Assembly: GCF_014194975.1 (NCBI RefSeq)
Contig: NZ_JACIAY010000003.1
Span: 1-64,000, forward strand
DNA length: 64,000 bases
From: Sphingomonas sp. BK580
GTDB taxonomy: Bacteria; Pseudomonadota; Alphaproteobacteria; Sphingomonadales; Sphingomonadaceae
Direction: 5' to 3'
The notes beneath the pieces are model-generated. The model was not told the origin of the DNA. It saw nothing but the letters and a program-made list of their open reading frames with translations, and ran no database searches. Position 1 is the stretch's first letter. Each line of letters opens with the position of its first letter. The translations under genes and the position numbers were made by a program. Below, one piece after another: positions 8,921 to 21,178 of this stretch.

Positions 8921-9103
8921 ATGGCACAGAAAGGTGCGGGCGGTAACCCGGGAGCGGTGACCGCCAAAGGCGGCGACGGCGCGCGCGGCAGCCTCGGGAC
9001 GGGGCGCGGCGGTGGGACGGGTACGGGCGCGAAGAAGGCCGCGACGAAGAAGAAGACGCCGACCGAGGCCGACAACAGCGGGCAGAAGATCAGCGGCGCC
9101 TGA
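8921..9103 (+). CDS. Small Gly/Lys-rich disordered protein, 60 aa
   Basis: A 60-residue protein, very rich in Gly, Ala, Thr and Lys (GRGGGTGTGAKKAATKKK). It has no hydrophobic segment and no recognisable domain, and is probably intrinsically disordered and basic. I chose ATG 8921 because a purine-rich Shine-Dalgarno (GAGGAGA) ends about nine bases upstream; an upstream in-frame start at 8864 has none. It stands alone between tRNA-Ser and the tRNA-Arg pair. Function unknown; nucleic-acid binding is conceivable only from its composition. Confidence 0.6.
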   Translation: MAQKGAGGNPGAVTAKGGDGARGSLGTGRGGGTGTGAKKAATKKKTPTEADNSGQKISGA

Positions 9104-9177
9104 CGCGGCGCCACTCGAACGCCGCGAAGCCGGGCCGCCACTGGCGCGGCCTCCGCCCGCTCTTCGGTAGTCAGCGA

Positions 9178-9254
9178 TGGCGCGCCCGGAACGATTCGAA
9201 CGTCCGACCCTCAGATTCGTAGTCTGATGCTCTATCCAGCTGAGCTACGGGCGC
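9178..9254 (-). tRNA. tRNA-Arg (anticodon ACG), copy 1
   Basis: Read on the complement: acceptor GCGCCCG/CGGGCGC, D arm GCTCAGCTGGATAGAGC, anticodon loop CTACGAA giving ACG, T arm GGACGTTCGAATCGTTCC and an encoded CCA. ACG is read as ICG after A34 deamination. It is identical to the second copy 131 bases away. Confidence 0.97.
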
Positions 9255-9308
9255 ATCGCGGCATGGCATGATGCCGGCCGTCTGCCCCACCTCGCGGTGG
9301 GTATCCAT

Positions 9309-9385
9309 TGGCGCGCCCGGAACGATTCGAACGTCCGACCCTCAGATTCGTAGTCTGATGCTCTATCCAGCTGAGCTACGGGCGC
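9309..9385 (-). tRNA. tRNA-Arg (anticodon ACG), copy 2
   Basis: This is a second, base-identical tRNA-Arg(ACG) with encoded CCA, in the same orientation as copy 1. A spacer of 54 bases separates the two, so they are a tandem duplication and probably co-transcribed. Confidence 0.97.
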
Positions 9386-9468
9386 GCAATGGAGCGGCGC
9401 TGTTAGACGCCGCCGCGCGGGGGCGCAAGAGCGTTGCGGTAAGTTTTTCGCGCCTCTACGCAGATCGC

Positions 9469-9999
9469 ATGCCACGCTCCCCGCGCGCCCCGTCGCCGCT
9501 CGCCACCGTCCCGCTGATCGGCGCCGCCCTGCTGTCGCTGGCAGGTTGCAGCGCCGACATGAGCGGCTATCCCTCGCTCGCGCCGCGGCCGGTCGAGAAG
9601 CTCGGCTTCGAGGAACCCGCCGCCCCGCCGCCCGCCCCCGTCGCCCCCGACCCCGCGCTCGACGCGCGGCTCGCCACCATCGCGACCGCGCGCTCGGCCG
9701 CGGCGCGCGACTTCGACGCCGCGGCCGAGCGCGCCGCCACCCGGGCGTCCGCGGCGCGCGGCGCCGCCGCTGGCAGCGAGCGCTGGCTCGACGCGCAGAC
9801 CGCGATCGCCGAGCTCGACTCGCTGCGCTCGGCCCATGCCGACTCGCTCAACCAGCTCGAGGAACTCGCCGCCGCGCGGGCGCAGGCGTTGCAGCCCGAC
9901 TATCCCGCGCTCGAGCAGGCGCTGGACGCCGCGCGCGCCGCGGCCGCGGCACAGACCCAGCGCATCGATACCCTCGCCGCCTCCCTCCCGAGCGGCTGA
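9469..9999 (+). CDS. Putative lipoprotein with coiled-coil, 176 aa
   Basis: The N-terminus has a signal peptide ending in the lipobox LSLAGC (Cys at about residue 26), so it should be lipid-modified and membrane-anchored. A Pro/Ala linker (AAPPPAPVAPDP) follows, then a long alanine-rich helical region with heptad-like spacing (about residues 60-175), suggesting a coiled coil in the periplasm. I do not recognise a named family. The ATG at 9469 starts the signal peptide; the longer open frame runs through the tRNA and is not credible. Confidence 0.7.
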   Translation: MPRSPRAPSPLATVPLIGAALLSLAGCSADMSGYPSLAPRPVEKLGFEEPAAPPPAPVAPDPALDARLATIATARSAAARDFDAAAERAATRASAARGAAAGSERWLDAQTAIAELDSLRSAHADSLNQLEELAAARAQALQPDYPALEQALDAARAAAAAQTQRIDTLAASLPSG

Positions 10000-10170
10000 G
10001 TACGGCGAGAGGCCTGGATCACGCGTCAGCTGTCCGGCCGGCGTCATCCTGATCTCGTCTTAGGATCCACGGCTCCGGCCCGGCGGTCGCGACGTTTGCC
10101 AGCCGCTCGATCCTGAGAGAGGTTCAAGAAGAGGGCGGAGGGAAGGTCGGGTCTCCCCGGCCGCGCACGC

Positions 10171-12372
10171 TCAGAACCGTAGCAGCGGCAGGATCGTCGC
10201 GTAGTCGTCGGTCCAGGGCGCGAACCCGGGACGGCGGCGCAGCACGTGCCAGTCGGCGTCGTCCCCGGCCAATAGCGCCTGAGTCCAGGGATCGCGGGTC
10301 AGCACGATCCAGGACGAGGGTGTCCCCTCCTCTTCGCCGTCGCCCGGAACATGGTTGAGGATCAGCGCGCGCCACCCGCCGGCGCGCGCCGCCGCCGCGA
10401 CGACGGGTCCGAGATCGATGAAGCGGTTGGAGATGTGCACGGCCAGCACGCCATTGTGGGCCAGCACGCGGGCGTAGACCGCGAACGCCTCGCGCGTCAG
10501 CAGGTGCATGGGCACCGCGTCGGACGAGAAAGCGTCGAGCGCGAGCAGGTCGAGGCTGCCCGTCGCGGCACGTTCCAGCGACACGCGTGCGTCGCCGAGC
10601 TCGATCGCCGCGTCTGGCGCACAATCCGCCAGGAAGGTGAAACGGTGCGTGCGGCTGAGCTCGGCCATGGCGGGATCGATCTCGTAGAAGCGCCAGCGCT
10701 GGCCGGGCCGCGCGTAGCAGGCGAGCGTCCCCGTCCCGAGCCCGACGACGCCGATGCGCGCTGTGTCACCGAACAGCAGCGGCGCGGCGCGCATGGCGCG
10801 GCCGACCCCGGTGGCGGGGGTGTAATAGCTGGTCGGCGTGCGCTCGCGCGCGGGCGTGCCGGTGAGCTGGACGCCGTGGAGCGTGGTACCGTGGACCAGC
10901 GTGCGCCGACGCGGCTCCTCCACCAGCGTGTAGACACCGAAGTAGCTGCGCAGCCGCGCGCCGGGCTCGAGCGAGAGCGACAGCGACCGGAAGCCGCCGA
11001 ACAGCAGCAGCGCGCTCGCCAGCACCATCAGGTAGGGCGCGCGTGCCCCGAGCGTCAGCAGCCCGATGCCGGCGACCACCGCGAAGGTCGCGCCGGTGTG
11101 CCGCACCGTGCGGAGTCCGCCGGCCTCGTGCGCGAACACGCCCGCCACCACCGCCAGCGCGACCGCGACGGCCGCCACGGCGGCCCAGCGCGCCCCGCGC
11201 CGCCCCCAGAACACGCGCAGGCCGGCGGCGAGCGGCGCCTGCGGGACCAGCGCGCCCGCGGCGAGGATCAGGATGGGATATTCCCAGGTCCAGTCGAACA
11301 GGATCGGCGCCACCAGCCCGGCGAAGACGCCGCCCAACGCGCCGCCGACCGACATGGCGAGGTAGAAGCCGGTCAGCCGCGCCGGCTCGAGGCGCAGCCG
11401 GTAGAGCCGCGTGTGCAGCGCGACCGAGATCATGAACAGCAGCAGCAGCGCCATCAGCGTGCTCGCGGTCGCCCTGTCGGCGAAGCCGCCCATCATGATC
11501 CCGCCGAACAGCAGGATCGTCACCGGCGCCGCGCGCGTCAGCGAGTCCGCCGGCCAGCGTCGCGCGGCGAAGGCGATCGAGAAGCTGAGCAGGTAGAGTG
11601 CGAGCGGGATCACCCACAGCAGCGGCATCGCGACCAGGTCGGTGCTGATGAAGGTCGAGGTCGCCAGCATCATGCCCGAGGGCACCAGCCCGAGCACCAC
11701 CCACAGCAGCACGCGCGACCGCGGCGGCGGCGGCGCGCTCGGCGCCACGTCGGCGGCGGAGGTGGCGCGCGGCGGCAGTCGCGTCGCGCACAGCAGGACG
11801 AGCGCGACCAGCACCAGGTAGCCGCCGCTCCACAGCCAGCGCTGCTGCGTCACCGGCAGCAGCGGCTCGACCAGCAGCGGGAAGGCGATCAGCCCGGCGA
11901 AGCTGCCGAGGTTGGAGGCGGCGTACAGAGGGTACGGGTCGGTGCCCGGGCGCGCCAGCTCGTACCAGCGCTGCATCAGCGGCGCCTGTGACGAGACCGC
12001 GAAGAACAGCGGACCGATCGAGAGCGCGAAGAGATAGGGAACCCACAGGGCCGGCTCGGCGCCGGCGGGCAGCGTGCGGTCGCTCAGCCCGATCGGCAGG
12101 AAGGCACAGGCGGCGAGCAGCAGCGCGAGGTGGATCGCGCGCTGCCGTCGCGGCGCGAGCCGGCTGATCAGATGCGCGTAGCCGTAGCCGCCGAGCAGCA
12201 ACGCCTGGTAGACCAGCATCGCCGAGTTCCACACCGCCGGCGCGCCGCCGAGCCGCGGCAGCGCCAGCCGGGCGATCATCGGCTGCACCAGGAAGAGCAG
12301 GAACGAGCCCGTCAGCATGGTCGCCACGAACAGCGGCGCCACGGCGCCGCGCCGCGACCGCGGCTCAGCCAC
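10171..12372 (-). CDS. Fused membrane/spermidine-synthase-like protein
   Basis: A 733-residue protein. About the first 440 residues form ten or more transmembrane helices (starting FVATMLTGSFLLFLVQPMIA). The C-terminal third is a soluble spermidine-synthase-like Rossmann domain, with a GVVGLGTGTLACY nucleotide loop, YEIDP acidic residue and LDAFSSDAVPMHLLT motif. This architecture is known as fused MFS/spermidine synthase. The family's substrate is not established, and aminopropyl transfer should not be assumed. Its ATG overlaps the stop of the upstream GNAT gene by eight bases, at the end of the hemB cluster. Confidence 0.85.
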   Translation of the reverse strand: MAEPRSRRGAVAPLFVATMLTGSFLLFLVQPMIARLALPRLGGAPAVWNSAMLVYQALLLGGYGYAHLISRLAPRRQRAIHLALLLAACAFLPIGLSDRTLPAGAEPALWVPYLFALSIGPLFFAVSSQAPLMQRWYELARPGTDPYPLYAASNLGSFAGLIAFPLLVEPLLPVTQQRWLWSGGYLVLVALVLLCATRLPPRATSAADVAPSAPPPPRSRVLLWVVLGLVPSGMMLATSTFISTDLVAMPLLWVIPLALYLLSFSIAFAARRWPADSLTRAAPVTILLFGGIMMGGFADRATASTLMALLLLFMISVALHTRLYRLRLEPARLTGFYLAMSVGGALGGVFAGLVAPILFDWTWEYPILILAAGALVPQAPLAAGLRVFWGRRGARWAAVAAVAVALAVVAGVFAHEAGGLRTVRHTGATFAVVAGIGLLTLGARAPYLMVLASALLLFGGFRSLSLSLEPGARLRSYFGVYTLVEEPRRRTLVHGTTLHGVQLTGTPARERTPTSYYTPATGVGRAMRAAPLLFGDTARIGVVGLGTGTLACYARPGQRWRFYEIDPAMAELSRTHRFTFLADCAPDAAIELGDARVSLERAATGSLDLLALDAFSSDAVPMHLLTREAFAVYARVLAHNGVLAVHISNRFIDLGPVVAAAARAGGWRALILNHVPGDGEEEGTPSSWIVLTRDPWTQALLAGDDADWHVLRRRPGFAPWTDDYATILPLLRF

Positions 12373-12894
12373 GCGTCGGCCGGGCGATGCGATAGAGCAG
12401 ATGGCGCCGCAGCGGATCGCCCGCTTCCAGCTCGGGATGGTCGAAGTCGCCGCCGATCACGCGAGTCATGCCCAGCCGCTCCATCAGCAGACGGCTGCGC
12501 GTGTTGCCGGGCACCGTCACCGCCGCGATCGTGGGCACGTCGAGATGCTCCCACGCCCACTCGAGGCAGGCAGAGGCGGCCTCATGGGCATAGCCCCTGC
12601 CCCAATGCGCGCGGCCGAGCCGCCAGCCGATCTCGACCTCGTCCGCCACCGGGCGCGGCAGCGGCAGCAGCCCGCACAGGCCGATGAAGGTGCGGTCGGC
12701 GCGTCGCTCGACCGCCCAGAAGCAATGGCCGTAGCGCGCCTGCGCCGCGGCCATGCGCCGCCACGCGCGGCGGCTCTCGCGCCGCGTCTCGGGCGGGCCG
12801 ATGTGGCGCATGACTTCGGCGTCCTGCGCCATCGCGTGGAAGGACTCGACGTCCTCGGCGCGCCAGCCGCGCAGCGTGAGCCGCTCGGTCTCGA

Positions 12895-12898
<4 letters not shown>
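12365..12898 (-). CDS. GNAT-family N-acetyltransferase (RimJ/RimL-like), copy 1
   Basis: A 177-residue acetyltransferase of the RimJ/RimL-like Acetyltransf_3 group. It opens with ETERLTLRGWRAED and has the acetyl-CoA-binding segment EIGWRLGRAHWGRGYAHEAA, then NTRSRLLMERLGM near the C-terminus. The acceptor is unknown. It overlaps the next GNAT gene by ATGA, and the two products are clearly related, with the same start, core and FDHPE/FDHPD tail, so they look like a tandem duplication. Confidence 0.88.
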
Positions 12899-14456
<1,558 letters not shown>

Positions 14457-14495
14457 TTACGGCAGCGGAACTGCCGCTCGCGCGTTAGCCCGAGC

Positions 14496-15401
14496 ATGAG
14501 AGAGATCCGCTCCGCCGCGCTCGTCGTCAACGCCAAGTCGCGGCGCGGGCGCAAGCTCTTCCGCCGCGCCTGCCGGCGCCTGCGCGAGCTGCCGTTCAAG
14601 GTCGAGCCGCACGCGGTGAAAGACCCCAAGCACCTCGATCGCACCGTGCGCAAGGCGCTGGAGAAGAAGCCCGACCTGCTCATCCTCGGGGGTGGCGACG
14701 GCACGATCAGCGGGCTGGTCGACCTCATGGTGGGCCACGACGTCGTGCTCGGCGTGCTGCCGCTCGGCACCGCCAACAGCTTCGCGCGCACGCTGGGGCT
14801 GCCGCTCGACATCGACGGCGCGATCGAGGTGTTCCGCACCGGCGCGCCGCGGCGGATCGACCTCGGCATGATCGACGACGACTACTTCGCCAATTGCGCG
14901 GCGATGGGGCTGAGCCCGCAGATCGCGGAGACGGTCCCGCATCGCCTCAAGAAGGTGGCAGGGCGGCTCGGCTATCTCGGCTGGGCGGGCTATCAGCTGA
15001 CCCGCTTCCGGCCCTTCACGCTTTACGTCGACGCGGGCGACGGCAAGGGCGAGCAGAGGCTGAAGGCGGTCGAGGTGCGGATCTCCAACGGTCCCTATCA
15101 CGGCGGTACCTGGCTGGTGGACGAGGCCGCGGTCGATTCGGGCAGGATCGTCGTCCAGGTGGTGAAGGGCCATTACAAGCGCCGGTTGGTGACCAACTGG
15201 GCGGCGAGCTGGCTCGGCCGTCCCGAGCGCCACCACGAGGTGGTGACCTTCTCGGGCACGTCGATCCGGGTGCGCAGCGACCCACCGCTGCCGATCTCGA
15301 TCGACGGCGAGGTGCTGGCGCACACGCCGGTGACCGCGCATGTCGCGGCCGGGGTGATCGAGGTGATGGCGCCGCGGGACTCCTCGCCGCCGCTGTCCTG
15401 A
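14496..15401 (+). CDS. Diacylglycerol/lipid kinase family protein
   Basis: A 301-residue DAGK-catalytic-domain protein. The nucleotide-binding motif GGGDGTISGLVDLM is near residue 70, followed by VLGVLPLGTANSFARTLGLP, the standard second motif. The C-terminal half is the beta-sandwich typical of bacterial lipid kinases (YegS/DgkB). It probably phosphorylates a lipid such as diacylglycerol or, in a sphingomonad, possibly a sphingoid or ceramide-type lipid; the last point is speculation from the organism. It is divergent from hemB. Confidence 0.88.
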   Translation: MREIRSAALVVNAKSRRGRKLFRRACRRLRELPFKVEPHAVKDPKHLDRTVRKALEKKPDLLILGGGDGTISGLVDLMVGHDVVLGVLPLGTANSFARTLGLPLDIDGAIEVFRTGAPRRIDLGMIDDDYFANCAAMGLSPQIAETVPHRLKKVAGRLGYLGWAGYQLTRFRPFTLYVDAGDGKGEQRLKAVEVRISNGPYHGGTWLVDEAAVDSGRIVVQVVKGHYKRRLVTNWAASWLGRPERHHEVVTFSGTSIRVRSDPPLPISIDGEVLAHTPVTAHVAAGVIEVMAPRDSSPPLS

Positions 15402-15569
15402 AGGTCGCCGCCCCAATGGTCGAGGGCCAGTTCGCTGAGAGGGCGATCGCGCGCTTTATCTCGCCGAGCCGCGGTCTCGCATGACCGGATCCGGTACGGT
15501 CGAGAGCCTCCCACCTCATCGGGCGCTCGCTGTCGTCAGCCCCCTGAGGCGAAGCGGTGTACTCGCGCT

Positions 15570-16123
15570 TTGGCGCACGACGACGAGCTGCTATCGACCC
15601 TAGGAACGACTTTGACATCGATCGTGAGCGAGAAGTATACCTGTTCGATCTGCGGCGACGGCCACGCCGGTCTGTTGACCGACGTGGCCTACAAGCTACC
15701 CGACGCGGTCTGGTCCATTCGGAAGCCGATCGCGGCGAGGTCGCGCGCTTCAACGACGACCTATGTGAGTTCGGCGAGCGGCGCTTCATCCGGTGCGTGC
15801 TCGAGGTTCCGCTGAGTCAGTCCTCCGATCGGTTCGGATGGGGCGCCTGGGCGGAGGTCGATCGGCCGACCTTCGACCGCTACCTCGACATCTTCGACGA
15901 GGATGCGACCGCCGAGCCGCGGCGCGACGGCGTGCTGGCGAACGCGCTGCCGCCTTACACCGGCTCGCTGGGCTCCCCGGTGATCATCGCATTCCGCGAC
16001 CCGGCGACGCGCCCGTCGCTCTTCCTGACGCGCAGGGATGAGAGCCGGCTTGCCCGACACCAGCGTGACGGGATCGATGACGGCCGCTATCACGATATCC
16101 TCGCGGCCATCGGGCGGCGCTAG
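15570..16123 (+). pseudogene. DUF2199 protein gene split by a single-base deletion
   Basis: Two overlapping frames together make one DUF2199 protein. The first (15570 or GTG 15624 to about 15720) encodes EKYTCSICGDGHAGLLTDVAYKLPDAVWSI. The second, running to 16123, encodes EADRGEVARFNDDLCEFGERRF and then GWGAWAEVDRPTFDRYLDIF. Adding one C at about 15720/15721 would change ATT-CGG-AAG to ATT-CCG-GAA and join them exactly. The four-cysteine-like start (CSICGDGH) and the FIRC/GWG motifs are typical of DUF2199. Function unknown. It is either a real pseudogene or a sequencing error. Confidence 0.75.
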
Positions 16124-16209
16124 CCCGGCCCGGCCGATCTCTGCTCACCGCCTCACTCCGCCACAGCATAGGGTCGACTTCGACCGCGCCGCCCCCTAGA
16201 TCGCGCGCC

Positions 16210-17394
16210 ATGTCCGTCGTTTCCCAGCCTGAGGTCGTGACGCTCGGCTGCCGCCTCAACATCGCCGAGAGCGAGGCGATCCGCCAGCTCGCCGGCGCGG
16301 GCGTGGCGGTCGTGAACGGCTGCGGCGTGACCAACCAGGCGATGCGCGACACCCGCGCGGCGGTGCGTCGGCTGCGGCGCCGCCTGCCGCACGCCGAACT
16401 GGTGGTCACCGGCTGCGCCGCGGAGATGGACCGCGCCGCCTTCGCCGCGATGCCCGAGGTCGATCGTCTGGTCCCGAACGCCGCCAAGCTGCTGCCGGGC
16501 AGCTGGGGAAGCGCGCGCGCCAACGCGCCGCGGCCGCGCGCGCAGACCCGCGCCTTCGTCGGCGTGCAGAACGGCTGCGACCATGCCTGCACCTTCTGCG
16601 CCATCCCGCAGGGGCGCGGCGCGAGCCGCAGCGACTCGATCGCCGCGATCGTCCCGCGCGTCGCCGCTCTGGTCGAGGCGGGGCAGCGCGAGGTGGTGCT
16701 GAGCGGGGTCGATCTCGCCAGCTACGACGATCGCGGGATGGGGCTCGCGGCGCTGGTCGAGCGGCTGCTCGCCGGCGTGCCGGGGCTGGAGCGGGTCCGC
16801 CTCTCCTCGCTCGACCCGCACGTGATCGACGACGCGCTGTTCGCGCTGCTCACGCAGGAACCGCGCGTGATGCCGCACGTCCACCTCTCGCTCCAGGCGG
16901 GCGACGACCTCGTCCTCAAGCGGATGCGCCGGCGGCATCGCCGCGCCGAGGCGCTCGCGCTCATCGAGCGGCTGCGGGCAGCACGACCCGAAATGGCGAT
17001 CGGCGCCGACCTGATCGCGGGCTTTCCGACCGAGGACGAGGCGATGTTCGCCAACACGCTCGCCATCGTCGAGCAGGCCGACATCACCCACGCGCACGTG
17101 TTCCCCTACTCGCCGCGCGCGGGCACGCCCGCGGCACGCATGCCGCAGGTCGAGCCCGAGGTAGCGCGCGCCCGCGCCGCCACCTTGCGCGCCGCCTCGG
17201 CCGCGCGGCTCGCACGCCGCCTCGCGCGCCAGGTCGGCACGGTGCAGCGCGTGCTGGTCGAGCGCCCCGGCGACCGCGGCCACGCCCCCGATTTCAGCGA
17301 GGTCCGCCTCGCCGCCCCCCTCCCTCTCGGCAGCGTGCACGACGTCGCGATCGTCGCCGCCGCGCCCGACCATCTCACCGGAACCATCGCATGA
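16210..17394 (+). CDS. mtaB: tRNA t6A37 methylthiotransferase MtaB
   Basis: A radical-SAM methylthiotransferase of 394 residues that adds 2-methylthio to t6A37 in ANN-decoding tRNAs. The N-terminal UPF0004 domain holds the auxiliary cluster cysteines (C14, C38, C69), and the radical-SAM motif is CDHACTFC (C123, C127, C130). It continues with VVLSGVDL and SLQAGDD. A TRAM-like C-terminal tail is short or absent. The ftsY start overlaps its stop by four bases (ATGA); mtaB-ftsY-yciB is a familiar sphingomonad order. Confidence 0.95.
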   Translation: MSVVSQPEVVTLGCRLNIAESEAIRQLAGAGVAVVNGCGVTNQAMRDTRAAVRRLRRRLPHAELVVTGCAAEMDRAAFAAMPEVDRLVPNAAKLLPGSWGSARANAPRPRAQTRAFVGVQNGCDHACTFCAIPQGRGASRSDSIAAIVPRVAALVEAGQREVVLSGVDLASYDDRGMGLAALVERLLAGVPGLERVRLSSLDPHVIDDALFALLTQEPRVMPHVHLSLQAGDDLVLKRMRRRHRRAEALALIERLRAARPEMAIGADLIAGFPTEDEAMFANTLAIVEQADITHAHVFPYSPRAGTPAARMPQVEPEVARARAATLRAASAARLARRLARQVGTVQRVLVERPGDRGHAPDFSEVRLAAPLPLGSVHDVAIVAAAPDHLTGTIA

Positions 17395-18323
17395 GCACGA
17401 GCTGGCACGACAAGCTGCTGGGCGGCTTCCGCCGCACCTCCGACCGGCTGGTCGGCAACCTCGCCGGCCTCGGCGGCGCTCGGCTCGAGGAGCATACGCT
17501 CGACGAGGTCGAGGAGGCGCTGATCGGCTCCGACCTCGGCCCGGAGACCGCGGGCCGGGTCCGCGCGCGGCTCGCCGAGGGCACGTTCGAGCGCAACATG
17601 GAGGAGCTCGGCATCCGCCTCGTCGTCGCCGAGGAGGTGGAGAAGGTGCTGGCGCAGGTCGCCAAGCCGCTCGGCATCGACGCTTTTCCCCGCCCGCAGG
17701 TGGTGCTGGTGATCGGCGTCAACGGCTCGGGCAAGACCACCACGATCGCCAAGCTGGCGCACCTGTTCCTCGAGCAGGACTATCAGGTGATGCTCGCCGC
17801 GGGTGACACCTTCCGCGCCGCCGCGATCGGCCAGCTGCGCACCTGGGCGGAGCGGATCGGCGTGCCGATCGTCACCGGCCCGGAGGGCGGCGACGCCGCC
17901 GGGATCGTGTGGGACGCGGTGAAGAAGGCGACCGAGATCGGCACCGACGTGCTGATCGTCGACACCGCCGGCCGGCTCCAGAACAAGCGCGAGCTGATGG
18001 ACGAGCTCGCCAAGATCCGGCGCGTGCTCGGCCGGCTCAACCCCGCCGCGCCGCACGACGTGCTGCTGGTGCTCGACGCCACCACCGGGCAGAACGCGCT
18101 CAACCAGATCGAGGTGTTCAAGGAGGTGGCGGGCGTCACCGGGCTCGTCATGACCAAGCTCGACGGCACCGCGCGCGGCGGCGTGCTGGTGGCCGCGGCG
18201 GAGCGCTACGGCCTGCCGATCCACGCCATCGGCGTCGGCGAGCAGATGGACGACCTGCGCCCGTTCGACGCGCGCGAGGTCAGCCGCATCATCGCCGGGG
18301 TCGACACGGGGCCGCGCAAGTGA
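17391..18323 (+). CDS. ftsY: Signal recognition particle receptor FtsY
   Basis: The SRP-receptor GTPase, 310 residues, docking SRP-ribosome complexes at the inner membrane. A short N domain (about residues 1-100) precedes the G domain with GVNGSGKTTTIAKL (about 110-122), DTFRAAA, DTAGR and TKLDGTARGG. It lacks the long acidic A domain of E. coli FtsY, as is common in alphaproteobacteria. It partners the SRP RNA found at 42.4 kb. ATGA overlap with mtaB and GTGA overlap with yciB indicate one operon. Confidence 0.97.
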   Translation: MSTSWHDKLLGGFRRTSDRLVGNLAGLGGARLEEHTLDEVEEALIGSDLGPETAGRVRARLAEGTFERNMEELGIRLVVAEEVEKVLAQVAKPLGIDAFPRPQVVLVIGVNGSGKTTTIAKLAHLFLEQDYQVMLAAGDTFRAAAIGQLRTWAERIGVPIVTGPEGGDAAGIVWDAVKKATEIGTDVLIVDTAGRLQNKRELMDELAKIRRVLGRLNPAAPHDVLLVLDATTGQNALNQIEVFKEVAGVTGLVMTKLDGTARGGVLVAAAERYGLPIHAIGVGEQMDDLRPFDAREVSRIIAGVDTGPRK

Positions 18324-19021
18324 CCGCGACGCCGAAGGAGTCGGCGGGCGCGCGCGCTCTGGTCGATTACGGCCCGCTGGCGGTGTTCTTCGCGGTCAAC
18401 TTCCTGCTGCCGGGCGAGAGCGCGCGGCGGCTCGTCGCCGCGGTGACGCCCGCGCTGTCCGACCTCACCCGCGTCGAGGCGCTGCTGCTCGCGCGCGTGA
18501 TCGTCGCCACCGCCGCCTTCGTGCTGGCGAGCGTGGTCGCGCTGGTGATCGCCAAGGCCAAGCTCGGGCGCGTGCCGCCGATGCTGCTGATCTCGGCCGG
18601 GCTGGTGATCGTGTTCGGCGGGCTGACGATGTATTTCCGCGACCCGCGCTTCATCCAGACCAAGCCGACGATCGTCTACGCGCTGCTGGCGGCCACGCTG
18701 GGCTTCGGTGCGGCAACGGGGCGGCCGCTGCTCCAGCAGCTGATGGGGTCGAGCTACCCCGGGCTGAGCGAGCGCGGATGGCACCGGCTGACGCTCAACT
18801 GGGTGTGGTTCTTCGTCGCCATGGCGTTCGCCAACGAGGCGGTGTGGCGCGGCGCCGCGGCCACGTTCGGCGCGCAGCGCGGCTGGGACCTGTGGGCGAT
18901 CTACAAGGTATGGGTGGTCATCCCGGTGACGATGCTGTTCGCGGTGGCCAACGTGCCCATGCTGATGCGTCACGGGCTTAATCTTGGCGACGAGACGCCG
19001 CCGGTACCGCCCGAGGGCTGA
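18320..19021 (+). CDS. yciB: Inner-membrane-spanning protein YciB / septation protein A
   Basis: A 233-residue multi-pass membrane protein with five or six hydrophobic helices. It has the family motifs [13 protein letters not shown] near the start, [10 protein letters not shown], and [18 protein letters not shown]. IspZ/YciB proteins are linked to cell division and envelope integrity, but the biochemical role is unsettled. The start is GTG 18320, overlapping the ftsY stop by four bases. Confidence 0.93.
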   Translation: MTATPKESAGARALVDYGPLAVFFAVNFLLPGESARRLVAAVTPALSDLTRVEALLLARVIVATAAFVLASVVALVIAKAKLGRVPPMLLISAGLVIVFGGLTMYFRDPRFIQTKPTIVYALLAATLGFGAATGRPLLQQLMGSSYPGLSERGWHRLTLNWVWFFVAMAFANEAVWRGAAATFGAQRGWDLWAIYKVWVVIPVTMLFAVANVPMLMRHGLNLGDETPPVPPEG

Positions 19022-19064
19022 GCCCGGCGCGACGACGACGAGGATCGAGGAGAGAGAACGAGCG

Positions 19065-20993
<1,929 letters not shown>

Positions 20994-21070
20994 AGGTCGG
21001 CGGGATAGCTGGGCGTCTGTCCTTCTCCCGCCTGCCTCTTCTGGCGTCATCCTGAGCTCGTTTGCGGCGT

Positions 21071-21114
21071 CACCGGCCCGCGCACGCTCGAGCCTCTGAG
21101 TGCGCGGCACCGTG
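21071..21114. terminator. Hairpin between convergent acs and psd
   Basis: An inverted repeat with core CCGCGCAC (21078-21085) and GTGCGCGG (21100-21107), extended by CACCGG/CCGTG outer pairing. It lies in the 185-base gap between the convergent acs and psd genes and could end transcription from either side. There is no clear T-tract. Confidence 0.4.
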
Positions 21115-21178
21115 GATCCCGAGGCGAGCGCCGACGACCGCGGCAGGAAAAGCTAGGGCGGCAAATAGCCCCTCCCCC

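Noticed and set aside
9178..9385. The tandem tRNA-Arg pair as an attachment site for an integrated element
   Set aside because: Both copies are full-length tRNA genes with nothing but a 54-base spacer between them and no integrase in reach.
14467..14486. GGAAC followed by CGTT upstream of the lipid kinase
   Set aside because: The spacing is only about 10-11 bases, far below the 16-17 expected for EcfG promoters.
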